This document shows, in pieces, positions 48,001 through 57,013 of a DNA stretch of 64,000 nucleotides. The position numbers and the translations under genes were made by a program. A model generated the notes under the pieces. The model made no database searches, was not told the DNA's origin, and saw only the letters and a program-made list of their open reading frames with translations. Location: assembly GCA_002633005.1 (NCBI GenBank), contig NMRA01000187.1, forward strand, positions 154,191-218,190, read 5' to 3'. Position 1 is the first letter of the stretch, and each line of letters starts with the position of its first letter. Source of the stretch: Phoronis australis (Eukaryota > Phoronida > Phoronidae).

Positions 48001-51000
48001 GAAATACTAGAGAGGGTACGTGAACATGCACAGGCTACGGAACGTATGGATAGTTCTTTGGTAAGCCGAATTCGTCAGAAAAATCACTGTCGACGAAATC
48101 CGGCCACAGACACGGAGATGTTTCACGACCTCATACTTGCTATTAACAGCGTACCTTGCATTCTTCACTACCGCGAGCCACTTCCTAAGCATTTCGGGCT
48201 GTTGAGGAATTCGAGAAAAAGATATACCCGCTTTCTTCGCAGCTTCATAGTTCGGACAAGCGGGAACGATGCACCGCAATATAGCGGCATTCACTCTGCG
48301 GACGAACCACTGACGTCTCAGCGTCGTTCCTCACTTTCCTCACAGGTTAACGCAACACCTCTTGGCAAGGTGAAGTCGACCGTATAAGAGGCGATGTGGA
48401 TATAGACCGATTAAGACGGTAAGAAGACTAATTAAATCGGGTGGCATTCTCCTTTAATGTTTTAACGAGAGTAATTAATATTTTAAAATCAGATAACTAG
48501 CACAAATGGCAGAAAAGTAGAGGAATACAAGTTGTTTCCATAACAACTAAACCCGTTACGGTACCTTTTCGTTGGCTCTTTTCCACGTGATTGCAACTAA
48601 AAATAATATACCAATAGGAGTGCCAAGATATCCTTGCACGGCTTGTATATAGTTGAACAGCTGTCCGCCCTGTGATGACGTCACCATGGGGATCCACAGG
48701 ATACTGAGGCCGCAGAGGACGACAATGAAGACTCTGAAAGATAATGAAAAGATTGCGGTACCACCTTTGCCGAGAGGTCCAAGTATATATTCGACGATTG
48801 TTTGTTCTTGTAAACTGCTGTCCTTAACAAACCATAACCTACCCTCACATCCACACAATGAATATTTTGTCCAAAGGTATCATTTACAAAGACCATTGCA
48901 TTCGCAGAAGATAAGAGTACACATCTGTGGAATTAAGTTGACATTTTGTCGACAGAAATTGGCTCATTTACAAGACTGAGTGTACCCGAGTGCAGAAATG
49001 TACAATATTTGGCACTCACACTTAAAACAACAGTATTGCTTAACACTGGGCATTGTGTACCTCCCAACGATTAAGAGTTCTCTCTCAGACGCCTTCTGGC
49101 GGAACCTGTGCCACATATCCATGGTGAACACTGCGCTTGCGCTGTTAAAGATGGAAGTCAATGAGCTCATTATGGCGGACATCATGACCGCCATCAACAA
49201 ACCCCTCAAACCTAAAGAACAACAGACGAGCCATTTTAACTGAAAACAGAATTCATGTCGACGAAATTTATTGGAAATTGACTGCTATTAAGATAGATAA
49301 CTTCAATAAAGCAAACTCGTCTTTATGACAGCAATCAGTCTCTTAGGTCAACACAGATATCTAATTTTGTCAGATTGACGAGCATTTGTACTTACCAAAT
49401 GGCAGTAAACGTAGAACTAGTAAAGGGTAGGCGATATTGGAACATCCCACCGGATTTCCACAAATCTTTGAGCATTCCTCCTGATTGACACATCCGACCT
49501 CATCTGTAACAACGCCATAAACGTATCAGCAACGTCGACCTTGAAGAGGCCTGGAACGCGCAATATTGAAAGTGGTTCTCTGCCATTGAAATAGAATTCA
49601 ACCTGCTCACCGGGTATTTTTAGGGTTTGTTTGTAAAATTTTTAATTTCCGTTGATATCAAAGCATTTTCTTTAGTTTCAAATTTCAAAAAACATATGTC
49701 AACTGCTCCACCTTCGTCGATTTTTCTCCCACAAGGTAAAGCACGTCTCCTTATTTGGTATGGCACATGGAAATGTGACCTTTGACCTCAAGCGACTTCA
49801 AACGACTGACTGTGGGCGCATTCATCATAAGTGGGAGGGAGATTAAAAACTCTGTGGCAACCACAGAGTTTTTTTTCGCTCGTATTTTACAAAATTGTGA
49901 ACTTTGCGATATTTTCTGGAAATTTCCTCACTGGAGAAAGTGAATTACTCTGCACTAGACGTTGCAAGATGGTACATGTAGTTTCGTCAGGAATTGTTTC
50001 AAAACTACTGTTGACAAGCTTTCGCGTTCCATGCCTCTTTAAACCACAAAAGTATGCGATTTTTGGCATTTCGAAGAACTAGTAGTTTGTATATGTCCGA
50101 GACCATGCGCCTTGACAAAATCGGTCCCGGGCAATAGGCAGAGCAACGTTCAGATGTTTCACAAACCCAAACTTCTCTTCAAAGCTTAGTAAGGAACAAG
50201 TTGAAGGACCGTTCCAAACACTTACATGTAAGTGGCGTGGAAGTCACATTTTCCCACAATGGGCTCGTATCAGTTTTACGTGTACGTAGTAAATTATAAC
50301 TTGCGTGGCACTGACACACAGTGAAACGGATTAGGTTCCCAAGCTATAAAGTTTCTACAATTCAAAACATTGCCTGCTCCCCCCCCCCCCCTCCTCGCAG
50401 TCAAGACAACTTTTGAAAGGTTTGTGGCCACGAGAAAGCAACCATTTCCACGCCCCTTACCACCAGCTGTCTCCACTCCCTCTGCCTCCGTGGCCACGAC
50501 TGTTGAAGACCCTTTGACCACGTTACGGGGCCAGCTGTTTCGTGCGAGGCGCTAAGCTGGAGCTTTTTGGTACACTGCATTATGCACCGATTGACTTAAC
50601 TTTAGAATAGATCTGGAGTGACGATGGGGGCTTAATTCTTTGCGCTGTGCCTCAGCCTGAAACTTATTGAAACTGGTTTGATGATTCAACTAATCCCCCT
50701 TCTTTCATCTTCAAATGCATCATTGGCGTTAATTGCCAAAGTTAAAGAAGGAATTTCCGAAAAATCATACCCCTACATGCATCTCACAAATTGGACGTTA
50801 TGGTCTTTGCTGTGTGCTCTGATGCCACAGTTGCCGTAGTTCGCGAGAAGCGTTGATCACGCTTGCCATTTAGCTGTCTTTGAAATGAGTTTTCAGATAT
50901 ACCTTCAAACTTTTGAGGGTTGACGAGGGTTACAGAGCAATATCTTATTCCAAAGAACTGGATGAAAAAGTCGTTTTTAGAATCTTTAGACAGGTTAAAA

Positions 51001-54000
51001 CCGGGTTTGGTATCCTTTTAATGTATAATCCGACAGCAGATGTCTCTGACGGTACTTCATCGAATAAAGAACGTTTCTCACCCGGATATAACGCTCTGCT
51101 AATCATGCCGGGAAGAACCATCAGAAAAATGGGCAGCAGTTTCAAGTAGCCAGCCATGATAGCTGCTCCCTTGGCGTGGTTCAAGTTTTTAGCAGCAAGG
51201 GCTCTCTGAACGATTACCTGGAATATACAAACACCTTTCTCACAATATGTGAAGCTTAAACAAAAAACAGTACATTGCTGCGTAAAACCATAGACTATAG
51301 TGCGTGGACCGCCAACTCCGTATATTTTCAATGGACGAAATTTGTGATCTTATGCGTTAATCACTACGCACACCGGGCCGACATAGCACGCTTTACTTCC
51401 GACAAGTACGTCGTCTGCTAATCATGCTCATTTGGATCGTCGTTTTTGCCACTCACGCCGATGTTTAAATAAATTGAACGCTCGTAAAACGTTAACTTCT
51501 TAGGTAAAGCTCACATTAATACTCCAGAATTAGCCCGCCCACCAGGTCTATTCAAAAACCAACCTCATTTTATAGTCGAATGCACGCCGGTGCCGCTCAA
51601 AATTTCTCTACTGTTGGAAGACCTTGAATAGTGTTTCAGTGCCGAAATTTTTTTTTTTCGTTGTACTATACAGTAAAATATATGGAAGAAAATCTCGTCT
51701 CAATACACTAACCGGAACCTGAGTTTGCTATGCATACAGAGGATGGCGCCTCCTCTAGTATATATTTCGCACGAAAATGTCGCAGTTGCGAATCTGTTGT
51801 CTATAATTTATGGTAAAACATATTCAAGCAATGTATAAACTCATTGTTAGCTGGCGGCTTGGCCGTGTAGGCTAGTGGGTTACAAGCTTTCAACGAAATC
51901 ACAAGTAGGTAGTCACGTGTTGACAAGCGCTTCCTTATGCATAGTCAATTAAAGATTGGTTCTTGGGCAGGAGCAGACCATCAGTCGAACCATCACTCAT
52001 CTCTGTATTAACCAAAAAATCGCTTATCAGCAGTGATGCTTTAGTTCGAAAAAACGTATTGTCCTATGGAACACTCCGGTTGTTGCTACGCATAACGTGA
52101 CAAAGTTAGTATAGAACTGTGGCTAGTGTTACCTACTTGATCAGCACACCAATACCACAGGCACCCTATGGATGACTGTAAGATGAGGCCCGGCCACGGG
52201 AGGTCGCCACTGGTCGCGTCTCTGAACAAATGAAAAGCATCGTCTCGTGGAATGCCACACGTAGTGTTGTTAGCACGAAGAGCCGGTACTGCTTCTTGGT
52301 AAGATACTTGCAACGCCTCATAGCCACCGATTTTGACAAATCCTTCAAAGAATACCAAGCCACTGTAATTTTTGTTGCTCTTTTGTCGGCAGACACTGAT
52401 GAGGCGCGATTCATAAAAATCAAGATGTCTTCAACTGCAAGAGCTGTGGGTATTGCAATCAAATGTTCTGGGAGTCTGTTCGGATAATGGTCCCCAATGA
52501 ACCCCGTACATACACTGTAAATGTTCCGCATCAGTCCAACCCCGGACATAAATGGTCCGTATCCAACCCCGGACATAAATGGTCCGCATCCAATCCCGGA
52601 CATAAATGATCCGACCACAAGCAGCCCGCGATCATCAACACCTAGCTATGTTGTTTTCTTGTGTAGCAATTTTGGTGAAGAATGAATATGAATTACGATG
52701 CCGAAAATTGTTCCAACTATGTGTGTATTCAAACCAGTGCAGTCGTCAATGATCGACACGAGAATGAACGCCATTGTCAAGAACGTTTCGTGTTACACAC
52801 AAATCAACTTGATCAGGAGCCAAAGCGTCTGCCCTCAGACACTCGCTGGTTCCCTGCGTGTCCGCTAGGGGGCAGAGAACACACAGTAGCACGCGTTTTA
52901 TCAATGGTTGATGTAACCTCTGCAGTCATTGGTTGGCGTTACAACAAAGACAGACAATGTCGGACTATGGACGAAATTTAGCCTACCTTAATCGTCATGC
53001 AAGTGGATTAACAGCAACTTTGCAGTTCTGCAGCAATGTTGAATAGCCGCGCGCTTGAAGCACATACAATGCACGCACAGCTGACAAACTGAACCGGTGC
53101 GTAATTCATACTGTGTGAATACAGGACAGCAACGTGAACAAAATTCAGTGACAGTAGAAAAATGCACACCGAAAAGGCAAACCCATATGGAACGCCCCTT
53201 GTGTCACCTTTTGGCGGGTCTTTTCTGACACGTTACGAGTCATCGAAGCGCGAGAGATGTAATTACCAAATGTGTCAAGTTACCGCCCCATTACTGCGCG
53301 ACCAATAAGACGTTGTCGTTTGGTCAGCGATGACGAATGCTTCGATGTCAGTCAGTTTACGCCCCAACTGACCCGACGTCTGACTAGCCTAAAAGGTCAT
53401 CAGCCATCCCACTTTGCATTTGACGAATAAGGGACAAGTTAACATTCACACTCGTATTCATTAAATGAATCATAATACACATCTGTGGAGTGTACCACCC
53501 TGCAAAAGTACAATGGGGTTTCTGCGCTAGAATAGCATGTTCAGTCATAAATGTTATAAACAAAAGACTGTTTATCCAAATAAACGAGGGCAATGCTCCT
53601 TGTAGGTTTTATTTGCTTGATCAGTGAAGATGTACATGTACCAGTAGGTAATATAGTCTTGCTCAGTGGAGACAGGCTATTGTGTAGGTTGTGTTTTAAT
53701 GCGAGGCAGTGCTGTCCTTTTTTATAGTTTTTCTTTGTCAAATGCTCAGTGAAGAGAGGGTATGCCACAAGTTATTTTTGTGAGAAAGTGGTGGCCTGTT
53801 GTTGTTTGTTTTTAAAGAACTAAAAAGTAAAACGCATCAGTGACGCGTCAGCGTTTTAGAAATGACTCGTCACGTGTCAGAAAATACCCGTCACAAGGTG
53901 ACGCTAGTGGCGTTCCATACACCCACAACTTTCCCATTCACATTTTCTGAAACCAAACCAATTAAGCACCGATTTGTCTGTACAACAGACCACAAACTAT

Positions 54001-57000
54001 ATCCACATATACATTCCTTCATCAGTCATGTCAGTTTGTTTACGTAAAACGCTACTTGCGTGTCCTCTACACCCTAGCGGCACCTTCAGATTCAGGTGTA
54101 CTTACCAATAACGGTTAAGGCAAACGCGCCAGCCGTCATGACAAACGTCTGAAACGTATCCGTGTATATAACGGCCGCCAAACCACCTGGAATTATTTCA
54201 AATGATTACGAGCGAACTAAAACTTGTAGCTTGGTTTTATATTGACCACGCAGGAAGTGTTTACATATCATTCGAGTGTCCATATTAAAGCAAGAAGCCG
54301 TTGCAATTGACGAAGAATCTTGGTTGAGAGTTGAATAAAGACAGGTAAGAGTAGCCCTGATTTAATTGTCTGTAGCTTGAGCCGACGCGTTGGTAACAAA
54401 CCCTCTTGCATAGAGAAATACCTTCTCATATCTCAATCACTTGTCAATTACGTATAATTACACTATACATACATACATACATACATACATACATACATAC
54501 ATACATACATACATACATACATACATACATACATACATACATACATACATACATACATACATACATAAATACATACATACATACATACATACATACATAC
54601 ATACAGTAGTATTACGTCAAAGATGCCTTCGTTTTCCCGCCAACTTAGTCCACCTGTAGCTTCTTGGCAATTACTCGTCTCCCCCTCCCTCTCCCCATAT
54701 TTACTACTGTTACTATTGTTCTTTTATGTGTAAAGAGTACTCTCCAGGGCTATACTGGGGCGTACGCGCACGTACGTGCAGCCAACCACCTTTTGGCATT
54801 TGAACGTAGCGCCTATGCACTGTAAGTAACCTTCAATGCTCAAAGTGATATGGTGGGCTTTGGGCGGCTACTTACCTCTAATTTTACCACTACAGCACTG
54901 GTACTCTTGTGAAACAACGAAAACATAAGGGCTTCACTCATGTTGCTTGGTATTTCAATACGCTCAAGTCAAGTAGTCTTAGTGCTCTGCATGACAGTTT
55001 GACGTCACCTCACGTGCAGGAAACCGTATTCACTTCTTTCCTGCTAATTCCACGTCAACACTCCTCTATGGCCGAACACCTCAGACTCGTGATAGGAACT
55101 CGTGCATTCTAGGAGCAGGGCCTAATATCCAAACTCGTACGCAGTTGAAACATAAGCAATCACGTGCTATGATTTGAGTACACGTGTTAGATTACCTCAA
55201 GCGTGCCATGGCATAGGTCGTATGTCTAGACGGATTTATAGCTCAGAGACCCCGGTCCTTAAACATAAGCCAGTACCCTGCGTCATATCATGCTTCGTCC
55301 AGTTCGAAGGGGCTCAAATAGCCATGCGCATGCCCATAACACCGTAATGCTTGACAGCCTTAAAACTTTCAATATATAAATTCTCCCTACATAAAATCTT
55401 TTCCAACCGGGTGACCAAGAGCAATATCTGCATATACATGTACACTGTACACTGGAAATTTGTATGCCAACATGTCCTCTTTGGACCACCGTACTAGTAG
55501 CAACAGACAAGTTGGGGGCATATTGTGACTATATGCAGCAATACTCTCACACAGTAAGTCTCCTTTTCACTTCATGCAACGAAACCAATCAAAAAATTGG
55601 AGAGAGACTGAGTTCCTGCACTGGTCTGTTAGCCTGCTGTATTGGGCAGCAGTTTGTGACAAGCCAGCAGACCCTTAAACTAATGGCTATTTAAAAAATC
55701 AACTATGAACTGTATCCACCTGTATAGAACAATAAATTAAACAAATTAATAGTCACCTAAAATTGTGTATATGCCGGTCACGACCAACAGTATAGCTATC
55801 GACAGGTACATGTCCCAACCTAAGGCCAGCTGGATAAACAGTCCACCTGCGTAAATGCACACCTGTGAAAAAATTGGATACGGTAGTCATGACGTCACTG
55901 ATGGAGGATGGACCTAAGACATGCAACACTTCCAATAATTGAGCTTTAAGTTATACACGTGATGGCGTCACGAGATTTTCCTTATAGTTGTCCAGAGATC
56001 TGAGTGCAAGGGAACACTTAGTTCAGGGTGAAACCGAGTTCGGGGTGACACAAAGTTCAGGTGACATGACTGCGTTACATGAGGGCACTGAGTTCTATTG
56101 CACCGGCAATGCGAGATACAGAACTACGTGATACCTTGACAAAAGAACTAACGATGTAATATACAGATTAACCCACGGAGGTGTTCTGTTGTTTTCAATG
56201 GGGCACTTACTGCAATTTTGGTGACGATATACAGCAGGACTGCCAAGCAACTGAGGTACAGCCTGAGACGCTGTCCACCAAACCTTTTCTGTAGATATTC
56301 AGGTAGCGTGTAAACCCCGGAGGCCAGGTAGACAGGTAGAAAGACCCAAGACAGGATGATGACCAAGGGCATCGACTGCGGATAGGCGGAAAAGGAACTA
56401 GCATATAAACAATTAATGTCGCTTTCGAAATCTGTTATAGAAATGATATAATACGCTAGAAAAATTTTTTTTTTCAATTTACGACCGCAAACAGTATCTG
56501 AGTATGAGTCCATGTGCACCGCAGTGCTGGCAGTCATCAATGGATTCAAAAGACGTTTTTACATCTATGGAGTGTCAAACAGCGCATGCGTGCTGTTAAG
56601 AGCAAGTACCAATGCACTCACCATCCATTCATACATCACAATGGCAACGCCAGATGCCGCTCCTGTTCCAGCCAATCCAATGAAATGCTCGCTTCCTATG
56701 TTACTTCCAAATAAAGAAGCTCCTACCTAAAAACAAACTCGAAAATGGAAGTTGGTGTTTTCAGCAGACTGACTAACTTCAGTAAAATTGATATACAAGG
56801 TTATGACTATAATATTAAATGTTGCACCAAGTAACTTTAAATAAAAACCGGTATACTTTTTGATAGAACAACCGTTTGGTAAAATTGAGTGAGAGACTAA
56901 GTGATATGAAATATATACTAACCACAGACAATAAGACTTACTGGCCACCACAACATACTCCTTCCCGCCAAAAAGTAACCTTTAACACTTCCCCTGTTCG

Positions 57001-57013
57001 GCCTGAAGAGCGA
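38969..57013 (-). CDS. SLC5A-like: SLC5 sodium/solute cotransporter (SGLT-like), 5' end missing
   Basis: Fourteen exons (listed below) join to 1848 bases, 615 residues plus stop, with every phase compatible and GT-AG sites throughout. SLC5 proteins couple sodium entry to uptake of sugars or related solutes at the plasma membrane through a LeuT-type fold. Sequence landmarks are [42 protein letters not shown] with [26 protein letters not shown] and a C-terminal hydrophobic helix. Residues matching the human SGLT1 sugar site (Asn78, His83, Glu102, Tyr290, Trp291, Lys321, Gln457) are all present. SGLT1 Asp454 is Asn and Thr460 is Gln here, so substrate and coupling may differ. The exon encoding the start and first helix was not found between 57014 and 64000. 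Glucose, myo-inositol or another solute is possible. Confidence 0.93.
39235..39386. repeat. 55-bp tandem repeat, nearly three copies
   Basis: Copies start GTCCAATCAACGGTGTCTGA at 39290 and 39345, with a diverged one at 39235. In the last SLC5 intron, next to an AT-rich degenerate repeat (39080-39215). Confidence 0.9.
39521..39608 (-). CDS. SLC5 exon M (cytoplasmic loop)
   Basis: 88 bases, phase 1 to 2. Acceptor TTTTATTCCCAG, donor GTAATG. Encodes [20 protein letters not shown] then [10 protein letters not shown]-x-x-x-x-CG is the conserved feature of this loop. Short and found only by phase and motif, but it fits exactly between its neighbours. Confidence 0.85.
41213..41357 (-). CDS. SLC5 exon L (cytoplasmic loop)
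   Basis: 145 bases, phase 0 to 1. Acceptor TTTGTCCTTCTAG, donor GTACAT. Encodes [12 protein letters not shown] then a very acidic stretch ([15 protein letters not shown]). TTFWTR is the family's usual continuation after the PD-x-x-F helix. Confidence 0.88.
41823..42038 (-). CDS. SLC5 exon K
   Basis: 216 bases, phase 0 to 0. Acceptor GTTTCTCCAG, donor GTAAGT. Encodes [20 protein letters not shown], an external loop, and the helix ending [14 protein letters not shown]. The intron before it (42039-48564) holds two transposons. Confidence 0.94.
42151..42219. repeat. 16-bp perfect inverted repeat with palindromic GC core
   Basis: CATGGGCGGCGCACCA (42151-42166) and TGGTGCGCCGCCCATG (42204-42219) enclose GGGGGCTATAGCCCCC, itself a palindrome. 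A related GGGCTATAGCCCCCACTTATT follows at about 42235, and the stretch ends in GCCCATG near 42274. It looks like a small hairpin transposon or nested pair, just upstream of SLC5 exon K. Confidence 0.75.
43199..43720 (+). pseudogene. GIY-YIG endonuclease domain, Penelope-like element fragment
   Basis: Reading from [15 protein letters not shown] gives VVYGVQC, then [20 protein letters not shown], then ATGHDF and VKEALH before an in-frame TAG at about 43484. The same frame continues after the stop with [19 protein letters not shown]. The VY...YIGET-x-R...R-x-x-x-H pattern and the E-x-P-x-L-N-x-x-x-G-L tail are those of the C-terminal GIY-YIG domain of Penelope-like retroelements. No reverse transcriptase was seen upstream. 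It is a truncated copy with a nonsense change. Confidence 0.8.
43676..44048. repeat. 44-bp minisatellite running into the assembly gap
   Basis: Eight or more units of TGTGGTTACACAGCTGTCWC then TGGTATATGAGTACACTGTCACAT. It begins within the tail of the GIY-YIG frame and continues to the N run, and a TGTCAC follows the gap, so the true array is probably longer. Confidence 0.95.
44049..44678. other. assembly gap, 630 N
   Basis: Unsequenced stretch interrupting the 44-bp minisatellite, probably because of it. Confidence 0.99.
45231..45360. repeat. 65-bp tandem duplication
   Basis: Two copies beginning GTCTTCTAGAAARTTCC, with CAAATTACATCATCACTGT in each. Confidence 0.9.
47741..47796. repeat. 28-bp tandem duplication
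   Basis: Two exact copies of ACACTCCAAGGCATTACAAG then TTGTATCT, inside the Kolobok-like element. Confidence 0.92.
48045..48294 (-). pseudogene. THAP domain of a Kolobok-like transposase, frameshifted
   Basis: [15 protein letters not shown] gives the C-x4-C start. [16 protein letters not shown] supplies the F-x-x-[FI]P and W of the THAP fold. KHLRVCGR brings the third Cys. The final zinc ligand should follow as H-F, but the frame shifts by one base at about 48096. The next frame continues [17 protein letters not shown] and then a stop. THAP is a C2CH zinc DNA-binding domain that recognises transposon ends. The shift may be decay or a sequencing error. Confidence 0.85.
48565..48733 (-). CDS. 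SLC5 exon J
   Basis: 169 bases, phase 2 to 0. Acceptor ATCTTTCAG, donor GTACCG. Encodes two helices with [20 protein letters not shown] between them. The Gln of YIQ matches SGLT1 Gln457. The preceding Asn replaces SGLT1 Asp454 and the Gln of AVQ replaces Thr460. Confidence 0.95.
49061..49211 (-). CDS. SLC5 exon I
   Basis: 151 bases, phase 1 to 2. Acceptor TTCTTTAG, donor GTACAC. Encodes [20 protein letters not shown], then [12 protein letters not shown] and a basic cytoplasmic loop. It includes the serines that line the Na2 sodium site in the family. Confidence 0.95.
49396..49503 (-). CDS. SLC5 exon H
   Basis: 108 bases, phase 1 to 1. Acceptor GTTACAG, donor GTAAGT. Encodes [20 protein letters not shown] then [16 protein letters not shown], the cysteine-rich external loop of SGLT proteins. 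Confidence 0.92.
51082..51217 (-). CDS. SLC5 exon G
   Basis: 136 bases, phase 0 to 1. Acceptor ATATTCCAG, donor GTGAGA. Encodes [20 protein letters not shown] then [20 protein letters not shown]. The Lys of GYLK matches SGLT1 Lys321. Confidence 0.95.
52137..52342 (-). CDS. SLC5 exon F
   Basis: 206 bases, phase 1 to 0. Encodes [11 protein letters not shown], the extracellular loop with NNTTCG (a possible N-glycosylation site), then [16 protein letters not shown] and WYWCADQ. The acceptor (CTTTGAAG) was chosen because it alone restores the frame I could find. It makes the GF...GGY segment two residues shorter than in SGLT1. The donor is GTAGGT. Confidence 0.82.
52536..52613. repeat. 27-bp tandem repeat, three copies
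   Basis: Units CCAACCCCGGACATAAATGG then TCCGYAT. In the intron upstream of SLC5 exon F. The 9-residue peptide repeat read on the minus strand is a by-product. Confidence 0.93.
52842..53165 (-). mobile_element. diverged, truncated copy of the MITE at 10020
   Basis: One end is CTCGCTGGTTCCCTGCGTG at 52842. The complement of 52900-53160 matches 10150-10440 over long blocks (for example CATACTGTGTGAATACAGGA, and CCAATGACTGC-GAGGTTAC). The other terminal repeat is not found, so it is truncated or interrupted. Confidence 0.75.
53186..53919. repeat. separated inverted repeat, 56-bp arms
   Basis: 53186-53241 (from TATGGAACGCC) and 53864-53919 (to GGCGTTCCATA) are inverted copies at roughly 80% identity, each with GTGTCAGAAAA on the GACTCGT side. 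They may be ends or subterminal parts of another element nested next to the MITE copy. Confidence 0.6.
54106..54186 (-). CDS. SLC5 exon E
   Basis: 81 bases, phase 1 to 1. Acceptor AATTCCAG, donor GTAAG. Encodes [20 protein letters not shown] then AFALTVI. The GGLAAxIYTD-x-x-QT motif is typical of the family. Found by homology and splice reading. Confidence 0.93.
54464..54605. repeat. ATAC tetranucleotide microsatellite
   Basis: About 35 tandem CATA units with a single interruption. The IHTY peptide frames are artefacts. Confidence 0.98.
54745..54900. mobile_element. hAT-type MITE, 156 bp, copy 2
   Basis: Begins CAGGGCTATACTGG and ends CCACTACAGCACTG. The flanking octamers GTACTCTC (54737-54744) and GTACTCTT (54901-54908) match at seven of eight. 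The complement aligns along its length with 26231-26386, including CAAATGCCAAAAGGTGGTTG. Confidence 0.9.
55757..55862 (-). CDS. SLC5 exon D
   Basis: 106 bases, phase 0 to 1. Acceptor TTTTTTCACAG, donor GTGACT. Encodes [20 protein letters not shown] and a helix ending GIYTIL. Confidence 0.93.
56211..56375 (-). CDS. SLC5 exon C
   Basis: 165 bases, phase 0 to 0. Acceptor CCTATCCGCAG, donor GTAAGT. Encodes [20 protein letters not shown], then the [10 protein letters not shown] loop and the next helix ending VTKIA. Confidence 0.95.
56622..56726 (-). CDS. SLC5 exon B
   Basis: 105 bases, phase 0 to 0. Acceptor GTTTTTAG, donor GTGAGT. Encodes [20 protein letters not shown] to VMYEWM. It carries the equivalents of SGLT1 Asn78, His83 and Glu102. 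SGLT1 Gly82 is Glu here. Confidence 0.95.
56942..57013 (-). CDS. SLC5 exon A (first seen)
   Basis: 72 bases. The acceptor is TTTTTTGTTACAG and the donor is GTAAGT. Encodes [20 protein letters not shown] then LWWP, the loop and helix start after the first membrane segment. It enters in phase 0, so the missing upstream exon must end on a whole codon. Confidence 0.92.

Larger units (their letters stand above)
46795..48453 (-). mobile_element. Kolobok-like TTAA transposon, internally deleted
   Basis: The ends are AGGAGAATGCCA (46795-46806) and its complement TGGCATTCTCCT (48442-48453). TTAA flanks both exactly (46791-46794 and 48454-48457). A THAP-domain frame starts 160 bp inside the right end and reads inward. 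TTAA duplication plus a THAP transposase is the hallmark of Kolobok elements. At 1659 bp it lacks room for a full transposase, and I find no catalytic domain, so it is a non-autonomous derivative. Only 178 bases separate it from the neighbouring 3.9-kb element's duplication. Confidence 0.85.
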
